DNA of 17,548 bases. It comes from Erysipelotrichaceae bacterium. GTDB lineage: Bacteria > Bacillota_I > Bacilli_A > Erysipelotrichales > Erysipelotrichaceae. Below are positions 7,756-13,668 of the stretch, one piece after another. Both the position numbers and the translations under genes were made by a program. The notes under the pieces were generated by a model. The model worked only from the letters and a program-made list of their open reading frames with translations, did no database searches and had not been told where the DNA came from. The stretch lies in NCBI GenBank assembly GCA_016302195.1, contig JAEDOA010000018.1, positions 1 to 17,548 of the forward strand, given 5' to 3'. Each line of letters starts with the position of its first letter. Positions within the stretch are counted from its first letter, which is position 1.

Positions 7756-8568
7756 ATGGATAACAACTTCAATCAATGGAAATCTCTTGCTAAAGAAATG
7801 AGAAAAGACATCTTACAAATGTGTTATTTAGCCAATTCCGGTCATCCAGGAGGATCATTATCATGTGTCGAAATACTCATTGTTTTATTTGAACATCAGA
7901 TGCGACTTCTTTCTGGGTCGGATGATGAAAAAAGAGATCGTTTTATCTTTTCAAAAGGGCATGCAGTTCCTGCTCAATATGCTTATATGATAGAAAAGGG
8001 AATATTAGATAGAGAAGAAATGAAGACTTTTAGAAAGCAGGGAAGTCGTCTTCAAGGCCACCCTGTTAAAGGAAAAACTCCTTTTACTGATTTTAATCCT
8101 GGCTCACTTGGCCAGGGAGTATCAGCGGCTACGGGTATGGCATTAGGCTACAAAATGAAAAACAGTGATCAACAAGTTTATGTATTAATCGGTGATGGCG
8201 AATCCGACGAAGGAATCGTTTGGGAGGCAGCAAGTGCTGCAGTAAATTATAAACTTGATAATCTAACATATATTGTCGATATCAATGGCGTACAGTTGGA
8301 TGGGACAACTAAAGAGATTATGGACTTAGGTGACTTAAAAATGCGCTACCAAGCTATCGGTTTTATAGTCGATGAAATTGATGGTCACAATTTTGCAGAA
8401 CTATTAACCGCTTTCTCACACCATCAGCCAGGAAAACCTCATGTTATTTTAGCACACACTGTTAAAGGAAAAGGCGTTTCATTTATGGAAGGAAATTGCG
8501 CATTCCATGGCAAAGCTCCTAATAAAGAGCAATTAGATATCGCAATCAAAGAAATTGAGGAGGCTTAA
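7756..8568 (+). CDS. Transketolase, N-terminal (ThDP-binding) subunit
   Basis: This 270-residue protein is the first half of a split transketolase, which moves two-carbon ketol groups between sugar phosphates in the cytosol. It shows SGHPGGSLS with H30, SKGHA with H69, GHP at 101-103, the GSLGQG loop at 117-121, and the thiamine diphosphate/Mg motif beginning GDGESDEG (D147) and ending with N177 in DINGVQLDG. The length matches other bacterial N-terminal subunits. The partner gene begins 2 nt after its stop codon with GAGGAGG inside the end of this gene. Being divergent from the yhf regulator rather than in a general carbohydrate operon suggests a dedicated pathway role. The enzyme class is firm; the specific donor and acceptor sugars are unknown. 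Confidence 0.93.
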   Translation: MDNNFNQWKSLAKEMRKDILQMCYLANSGHPGGSLSCVEILIVLFEHQMRLLSGSDDEKRDRFIFSKGHAVPAQYAYMIEKGILDREEMKTFRKQGSRLQGHPVKGKTPFTDFNPGSLGQGVSAATGMALGYKMKNSDQQVYVLIGDGESDEGIVWEAASAAVNYKLDNLTYIVDINGVQLDGTTKEIMDLGDLKMRYQAIGFIVDEIDGHNFAELLTAFSHHQPGKPHVILAHTVKGKGVSFMEGNCAFHGKAPNKEQLDIAIKEIEEA

Positions 8569-8570
8569 TT

Positions 8571-9512
8571 ATGGCAGAAGAAAAATTATTAGCTACTCGT
8601 GCCGGGTATGGTCAAGGTTTATTGGATATTGGTGAAAAATATGATGATGTAATAGTTCTAGAAGGCGATTTAGGTGGCGCAACTGGTTCTGCTGCTTTTA
8701 GAAAAGCCTACCCTGATAGATATATCGAAGCTGGTATTGCCGAACAAAACGAAGTAGGCATGGCTGCAGGACTAGCAAGTGTTGGCTTTGTACCATTTGT
8801 TACTAGTTTTGCGATGTTCACTGCTGGAAGAGCATGCGAAATTGTCAGAAATGCGGTTGGATACAATCATGCAAATGTTAAATTGGTAGGCTCACATAGC
8901 GGTATTACTCCTGCAGCAGATGGAGGCTCACATATGTGTATTGAGGATTTTGCCTGGATGAAAGTAATTCCTCATATGGTAGTATTAAATCCATGTGATT
9001 ACAATCAAACTCGCTTAATGGTCCAAAAAATGTACGAATACGATGGATATTGTTATATGCGCACCTCAAGAGAACCTGTTAAAAACATAACCACAATGGA
9101 CGATGACATCCAAATTGGTAAGGCGCAAGTATTAAGAGAAGGAAAAGACTTAACAATTGCTTCTACCGGTATTATGACAACTTTCGTTATGGATGTAGCA
9201 GATCAGCTAAGCCAGCAGGGAATCGAATGCACCGTATTGAACTATCATACTATCAAGCCTTTTGATGGAGAAACATTATTAAAATATGTTAGTACAACTA
9301 ACAATTTATTAACAGTTGAGGAGCATAACATAATCGGCGGCTTCTCAGAAAGTGCTACTGCAGCTTTATTTGGTAAAGTAGGAAAGATAAAATACGATTA
9401 TGTCGCTGTACAGGATTGTTTCGGTCAAACCGGTAATAGACAATCGCTGTTCCCTATCTATGGACTAGATAATCAAACCATCTACAATAAAGCAATAGCA
9501 TTATTAAAGTAA
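8571..9512 (+). CDS. Transketolase, C-terminal (pyrimidine-binding) subunit
   Basis: A 313-residue partner of the preceding subunit, with the pyrimidine-binding and C-terminal transketolase domains. AGIAEQNEVGMAAGLA contains E58, the glutamate that activates the thiamine aminopyrimidine. GSHSGITPAADGGSHMCIEDFAWM carries H109 and H121 of the active site, and MRTSREPV provides an arginine for substrate phosphate. The C-terminal domain includes LTVEEHNIIGGFSE. Together the two subunits give about 580 residues, somewhat shorter than single-chain transketolase, as is normal for split forms. Translation is coupled to the upstream gene (2-nt gap). A clear terminator follows, so this is a two-gene transcript. 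Confidence 0.93.
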   Translation: MAEEKLLATRAGYGQGLLDIGEKYDDVIVLEGDLGGATGSAAFRKAYPDRYIEAGIAEQNEVGMAAGLASVGFVPFVTSFAMFTAGRACEIVRNAVGYNHANVKLVGSHSGITPAADGGSHMCIEDFAWMKVIPHMVVLNPCDYNQTRLMVQKMYEYDGYCYMRTSREPVKNITTMDDDIQIGKAQVLREGKDLTIASTGIMTTFVMDVADQLSQQGIECTVLNYHTIKPFDGETLLKYVSTTNNLLTVEEHNIIGGFSESATAALFGKVGKIKYDYVAVQDCFGQTGNRQSLFPIYGLDNQTIYNKAIALLK

Positions 9513-9529
9513 GTTATTTCTATAAAATT

Positions 9530-9560
9530 GCCACTTTGATTTAGTTTGAAGTGGCTTTTT
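9530..9560 (+). terminator. Terminator after the split transketolase genes
   Basis: Stem GCCACTT (9530-9536) pairs with AAGTGGC (9549-9555) around a 12-nt loop (one further T-G wobble pair shortens it), followed by TTTTT (9556-9560). It lies 18 nt after the transketolase stop codon on the plus strand. Confidence 0.85.
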
Positions 9561-9570
9561 ATTTCATATG

Positions 9571-9612
9571 CAAAATAAATAGCTCATATACTTCTAGTTT
9601 ATATGAGCTATT
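9571..9612 (-). terminator. Terminator of the HEXXH protein gene
   Basis: A perfect 13-bp inverted repeat, AATAGCTCATATA at 9578-9590 and TATATGAGCTATT at 9600-9612, is followed on the minus strand by a T-rich tract (TTATTTTG). It closes the minus-strand gene ending at 9621; on the plus strand the tract CTCTTTTT follows, so it may work in both directions. Confidence 0.75.
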
Positions 9613-9620
9613 CTCTTTTT

Positions 9621-10511
9621 CTATGAATGACTATATTTCTCATTCATTTCTGCACTACTTATCTTAAATAGTTGTAGAGCACGATTTTGAATGAATGATA
9701 TGTTCAACTTATCAGTATCACTGAATTCTTTTTTAATCTTTGCCGATGCAAGGCCGTGACTATCGTTTTCTCTAGTTTCATCTGCCTGTTGGATGAATTT
9801 TTGAAGAAGTTTTTCATCATTGCAATAGCACAATTCAACCAATTTAGCCCTATACTCTAGTTCAGTTGCTGTAATATTTTCATACTTTTTCATATCGACA
9901 GTATGCTGGGCTTCATGTTTTAGAAAGGAAACAAGAAATCTTTCACTTTCAAAATCATATGCCTGCTCAACACAATTGATTGTGCCATCCTTACCAGCCC
10001 ATCCTGCAGTGCCATATCGTGAAAAGGTCAAATAATCCATCCAGCCTCTAAAAATGAAACCCTGTAATATGTTTATTGTGTATTTTTGTTGTGAATCAGG
10101 TAGCTTTACATCATATGTTTTTGTTATTGTCTTCTTCCAAATATATGGCCCGTAATAACCTTGAGTTTTTCCAAACTGGCTTTGATACCCGTAAGATTCG
10201 AAAAGACTTGTTAATGCTTCCACTAACTTGTCTTCATCATTTTCTTGAGGGCATACCTGCTGGCATAATGATAGTTTAAGTTTATCTTCCGCTGCTTTCA
10301 AAGCCAATCCGCAATAAAAAATATCTCTGTAATATATTTGATAATGCAGAAGAATCTGATTTAACTTATCCTCTATCTCGTATTTACGGTAGTTACAATT
10401 CTCAAAAATATCGATATATAAAGGCAGTACATCTTTATATTCTTCATGCTGCTTCATGTATTCAATTGCGCCTTTAATATCACCTTTCATAAAAAATTGA
10501 CTGATATCCAT
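9621..10511 (-). CDS. Unrecognised protein with HEXXH zinc-protease motif
   Basis: A 296-residue protein with no signal peptide or clear membrane segment. FLKHEAQHTVDM contains H199-E200-xx-H203, the zinc-binding and catalytic motif of gluzincin-type metallopeptidases. E218 in ELEYRAKLVEL lies 15 residues further on, in a helix typical of the third ligand, so this is probably a zinc peptidase or a relative. The N-terminal 90 residues are helical and look like a repeat-type interaction module (ISQFFMKGDIKGAIEYMKQHEEYKDVLPLY). The centre has GFIFRGWMDYLTFSRYGTAGWAGKDG. I cannot assign a named family. It follows the surface-protein gene but a terminator lies between them and no clear separate promoter was seen; AGGGAG precedes the ATG. 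Being cytosolic, it is unlikely to process the exported neighbour. Confidence 0.7.
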   Translation of the reverse strand: MDISQFFMKGDIKGAIEYMKQHEEYKDVLPLYIDIFENCNYRKYEIEDKLNQILLHYQIYYRDIFYCGLALKAAEDKLKLSLCQQVCPQENDEDKLVEALTSLFESYGYQSQFGKTQGYYGPYIWKKTITKTYDVKLPDSQQKYTINILQGFIFRGWMDYLTFSRYGTAGWAGKDGTINCVEQAYDFESERFLVSFLKHEAQHTVDMKKYENITATELEYRAKLVELCYCNDEKLLQKFIQQADETRENDSHGLASAKIKKEFSDTDKLNISFIQNRALQLFKISSAEMNEKYSHS

Positions 10512-10536
10512 TCAATTATTCTCCCTATACATAATA

Positions 10537-10575
10537 TAAAATAAAAGTCACAATAGAATATGCTCCATTGTGACT
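10537..10575 (-). terminator. Terminator of the VWA surface-protein gene
   Basis: A perfect 9-bp inverted repeat, AGTCACAAT at 10546-10554 and ATTGTGACT at 10567-10575, is followed on the minus strand by TTTTATTTTA (10537-10545). It ends the surface-protein transcript 22 nt after its stop codon and lies 26 nt before the next minus-strand ATG, so that gene needs read-through or a promoter I cannot see. Confidence 0.75.
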
Positions 10576-10597
10576 AATAGTTGTTAATTATGTTATT

Positions 10598-12841
10598 TTA
10601 GTTAAATTGTTTTTTACTTTTATAAATAACAAATGCCCAAACTAAACTAATGATTGAAACAATTGAAATAAAGCTTATAACACCAAAGTCTCCAGTGTCA
10701 GCCATGTTGTTTCCACCTTGATTTGATGGATTTGAACCATCGTCATTTCCACCAGGATTTGTTGGATCTGATGGATTTGGATTGTTTGGATCTGTTGGTT
10801 CAGGATCTGTTGGGTCTGTTGGATCTGTTAAATCTGAATTTATCTTTTCATCAACAACCTTATATTGAGAAAATTCTTCTCCAGTAAATGTATCAACAGT
10901 GCCATCCTTATGAGTTACTTCAACTGTAATGCTGTCATAATCAACACTGATACTGAATTTATCAGTTGTTAATTCATAACCTTCTGGTGCTTCAGTTTCA
11001 GTTAATGTATATTTGTGACCAGATGGTACATTATCGAATTCTACTAAGCCATTTTCATCTGATACAGCTGTCATATCAGCAATTTCCACAACGCTTTTTC
11101 CATCGCCATAACATGCGCCACAGTTCTGAACATCATGTGATAAAACAAACTTTGCTCCAGCTAATGACTCATCCTGAATACTAGATATCTTGTTGAAACT
11201 TAAGTCTACATAATATCCTTCAATAGATGGTTTAGGGAATTCCAATTCCTTCATATTAGAAATGATCTGTTTAGATCCTGTTGGTGTTTGAATAATATCA
11301 ACAGTTTTATAATGAAGTTTAGCATCACCATTAGTCTGATATGTATTGTCTTCAGAGAAGTCAGCTAATTCATTATCCAATCTTACACGATACTTTAATT
11401 TGAATAAATAATATTCGCTAGATGAATTATCAACTACTGTATAGCCTGAAGCACGAATCTTCCAGGTAATCTCTCTTGTTTCTCTATCATATGAAGCGGT
11501 ATTTTCGCCATTTACTGTATAGCTGCCTGTTACACTATCTGTTAATGAACCGTTTTTATCAAATAAGCCAACAAATTCTACATAATCAACACCATTTGGA
11601 GCTGTTGGAATTGGATCACAAGTAACCCATAGTTCATTCAGTCTTTCCTCTTGTTGTTTTTGTAGCGTTTCGAAGATATCGACAAAAGCTTTATTCAAAT
11701 CATCTAATGTTTCGGTTGAGTAGTAGTGATTTGAACCAATTCCTGTTCTTAACCACTCAGCAAAAGCATCAGGATTTGTCTTAACGTTACCAATTGCGAT
11801 TGATCCATCCCAATTTTCGTAAGAAGTATTAATGTCGTTATCTATTGTTGAAACTCTTCCGCTCCATCTATAAGAAGTTCCATCATGATAAACTACTGTC
11901 TTTGCCCCGCCTCTTGCGATCTGGTCCATGAGGAAATCTGAGCTAGATAAATATAAAGTTCCTTCTGGATGGAATGCAGAGAAAACCTGAACTCCCATAC
12001 CAATTGAGAATACTTCTATACCTTCTTCTTTGATATCATCAGCTACATTTTGTGCTCTTTGCGCAGCCTTATCGCTGTAGTTGGTACCATATAATGTATA
12101 ATTACCATTAATGCGATCATAGAATACACCATCTGCTCCTACTGTACCTGAAGAGCTCTTTGGAGTGTAACCTGTGAAAGATGCGCTATTGCTTAGATAA
12201 GTTGTTGGTAAACCATCTGTAATAAATACGATGTATTTATGCTGATTATCCACTGCATCAAGCATCTGCTTAGCCCTTAATAAGCCAGCCTCCATATTAG
12301 TAAATCTTGTATTTGATGAATTATAACCATCTGCATACAAAATTGAACTAGTGTTCTGCTCAAACTCATTTAAAAATGATGCCTTTGTTGTTTCAGTTAC
12401 TGATTGCATGCCGCAAATTTCATAAGAATTAGTGTTGAAAGCAACTGCTCCAAGTAAACTGAATCCTTTATTGTATTGAGCAAAGTTATTTACAAATCCA
12501 TTAATTGCTTCTAATGAAATAGCATATTTATCCTGTGTATCACTAACTGGTTCAGTCATGGTGTTTGAAACATCAAGAATCAGAACAACTGCAACATCTG
12601 GATCGTCTGATAATTCAATTGCGCTTTTTGGTGTCTTAACTGTTAATGTGATATCAAAAACATTCTCTAGTTCGGCTTTTTCAATTACTTTTCCAATTGA
12701 AACACCATCATTATTTTCGTCATCAACATATCCACCTTCTTCAACTATTTGTCTTGTGTCGACCGCTGCTGATGTCTGCTTTAATGATACTACTGATAAA
12801 ACCATCATAATCGCAAGCATCAATCTAAGGAATTTTTTCAT
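10598..12841 (-). CDS. Cell-surface VWA/SpaA-domain adhesin with non-canonical sorting signal
   Basis: This 747-residue secreted surface protein is pilin- or adhesin-like. The start at 12841 is chosen because AGGGGGG sits 6 nt upstream and MKKFLRLMLAIMMVLS begins a signal peptide (about 1-26); an upstream in-frame ATG at 12934 has no such support. Residues 80-395 form a von Willebrand A domain with a MIDAS motif D90-S92-T94 and D209 in FITDG. Residues 545-665 resemble a SpaA/CnaB domain, with candidate isopeptide K551 and E615 in LTETEAPEGY. It contains an odd CxxC insertion (C574, C577). A Pro/Asp/Asn/Thr stalk (671-711) leads to MADTG at 713-717, a hydrophobic helix and a KSKK tail, a sorting signal that departs from LPXTG. 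No sortase is in view. It probably binds host or partner surface molecules. Confidence 0.85.
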   Translation of the reverse strand: MKKFLRLMLAIMMVLSVVSLKQTSAAVDTRQIVEEGGYVDDENNDGVSIGKVIEKAELENVFDITLTVKTPKSAIELSDDPDVAVVLILDVSNTMTEPVSDTQDKYAISLEAINGFVNNFAQYNKGFSLLGAVAFNTNSYEICGMQSVTETTKASFLNEFEQNTSSILYADGYNSSNTRFTNMEAGLLRAKQMLDAVDNQHKYIVFITDGLPTTYLSNSASFTGYTPKSSSGTVGADGVFYDRINGNYTLYGTNYSDKAAQRAQNVADDIKEEGIEVFSIGMGVQVFSAFHPEGTLYLSSSDFLMDQIARGGAKTVVYHDGTSYRWSGRVSTIDNDINTSYENWDGSIAIGNVKTNPDAFAEWLRTGIGSNHYYSTETLDDLNKAFVDIFETLQKQQEERLNELWVTCDPIPTAPNGVDYVEFVGLFDKNGSLTDSVTGSYTVNGENTASYDRETREITWKIRASGYTVVDNSSSEYYLFKLKYRVRLDNELADFSEDNTYQTNGDAKLHYKTVDIIQTPTGSKQIISNMKELEFPKPSIEGYYVDLSFNKISSIQDESLAGAKFVLSHDVQNCGACYGDGKSVVEIADMTAVSDENGLVEFDNVPSGHKYTLTETEAPEGYELTTDKFSISVDYDSITVEVTHKDGTVDTFTGEEFSQYKVVDEKINSDLTDPTDPTDPEPTDPNNPNPSDPTNPGGNDDGSNPSNQGGNNMADTGDFGVISFISIVSIISLVWAFVIYKSKKQFN
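10742..10831 (-). repeat. Low-complexity coding repeat (wall-spanning stalk)
   Basis: Repeats of a GGATCTGTT-like unit (plus-strand reading) encode DPT/DPN tripeptides in the stalk just before the sorting signal (residues about 671-700). Such tracts span the peptidoglycan and often change length by slippage, so the copy number may vary between strains. Confidence 0.75.
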
Positions 12842-12911
12842 AATATTACCCCCCTTTTTTCTCTTTTGTATTTGTGTGATTTGCCACACAAAAAGACACT
12901 TTTGCAATGAT

Positions 12912-12917
12912 ATTATA
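12912..12917 (-). promoter_or_regulatory. Candidate -10 of the VWA surface-protein gene
   Basis: On the minus strand GTAGTATAAT contains a perfect TATAAT about 70 nt before the ATG. The -35 position 17 nt upstream is only T-rich and does not match TTGACA, so the promoter may be weak or activator-dependent. Confidence 0.45.
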
Positions 12918-13094
12918 CTACAATAATTCAACAAAAAAATGACTTTTTATACATTTTTACAAATTATTTTATTGTCCGCAAAAGGAAACTCATATTTTAA
13001 AAAAAGCCTGATCTTCTTGTTCAATTAAATCATTGTAAATTTACAACTTTTATAAAACAATTATAGTAACGTAAAGGGGCAGTTTATAAGCAAA

Positions 13095-13450
13095 GCAGAA
13101 ATTGAGCCAATTATATATAACAATCTAGATTTGAATGAAGTAATTCATATCATTTTTATAGTGCCTAAATGATTTAAGCGATAAGCATTTCTACTTACAG
13201 GAAGTACTAACCGATGTTTTATTAGGAAACAACTCAAAACAAGTAGTTTTGGATAAGCTAAGTAAACAACCTTTATTTGCCAGATTAAATAGCCTAAGCT
13301 ATCAATAGCTATCCTGACTAATCGATAAAGAATTAATCTACACAAATAAAAGTCAAAAATATCCTGTCTTAAAGCCTACTTATGCTGGCAATAATTACCA
13401 GCAACTTATCACAAAGAAAGATTTGCTTAATCTAAAAAAGGATTATTTGA
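13095..13450 (+). pseudogene. Decayed gene remnant resembling the RecQ helicase C-terminus
   Basis: The stretch from the VWA gene start to 13492 has no intact gene, but the plus strand from 13165 reads as protein: LNDLSDKHFYLQEVLTDVLL and onward, then LIDKELIYTNKSQKYPVLKPT, broken by in-frame TAG (13306-13308) and TGA (13315-13317). Upstream, a different frame (13095-13163) reads IEPIIYNNLDLNEVIHI, implying a frameshift near 13164. The sequence resembles the RQC winged-helix region of RecQ family helicases, where a 'DVL-G' segment precedes a 'LI..YPVL-LT' segment. That identity is from recognition by eye and is uncertain; that this is a dead coding remnant is more secure. Nothing upstream resembles the helicase core, so the 5' part is lost. 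Confidence 0.5.
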
Positions 13451-13451
13451 C

Positions 13452-13484
13452 AAAAAAGGATTCCATCATAGCGAAATCCTTTTG
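13452..13484 (-). terminator. Terminator of the feo operon
   Basis: The inverted repeat AAAAGGATT (13454-13462) and AATCCTTTT (13475-13483) has a 12-nt loop and, on the minus strand, is followed by a T-run. It lies 9 nt after the stop codon of the Cys-rich gene and closes the operon; it could also stop plus-strand transcripts. Confidence 0.75.
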
Positions 13485-13492
13485 TTTACTAT

Positions 13493-13666
13493 TTACTCAG
13501 TTGTATGACAATTACCACTCATTGGGCAATTAGAACAACCACATCCACAGCTTGTTTTTCCATTTTTCTTATTATTTATAAAATTCCTAATAATCGATAC
13601 TACAACAATTACCAGCAAAACGCATATGATAATTGTTGCTAGATTTGTTTTTAACCATTCTACCAT
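13493..13666 (-). CDS. FeoB-associated Cys-rich membrane protein
   Basis: A 57-residue protein starting MVEWLKTNLAT with AGGAGG 7 nt upstream of the ATG, inside the end of feoB. One membrane helix spans about residues 10-30 (IIICVLLVIVVVSII). A short cytoplasmic or surface tail has five closely spaced cysteines (C40, C42, C44, C47, C53) and H54. This matches the known family of small Cys-rich membrane proteins encoded next to feoB in Firmicutes, which are thought to help iron uptake, perhaps by binding Fe2+ or a cluster or by assisting FeoB like FeoC. The function is not established. It begins 2 nt after the feoB stop codon and is the last gene of the operon. Confidence 0.88.
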   Translation of the reverse strand: MVEWLKTNLATIIICVLLVIVVVSIIRNFINNKKNGKTSCGCGCSNCPMSGNCHTTE

Positions 13667-13668
13667 CT

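Noticed and set aside
12842..12934. Upstream in-frame ATG extending the VWA protein by 31 residues
   Set aside because: The extension has no ribosome binding site and would bury the signal peptide; AGGGGGG directly before the downstream ATG settles the start.
13033..13046. Palindrome TTGTAAATTTACAA between the VWA gene and the helicase remnant
   Set aside because: A perfect 14-nt palindrome, but AT-rich, isolated, and not next to any promoter or intact gene start that I could identify.
13145..13345. 66-codon minus-strand open frame
   Set aside because: It lies antisense to the helicase-like remnant, has no ribosome binding site and a biased, hydrophobic composition; it reads as a shadow frame.
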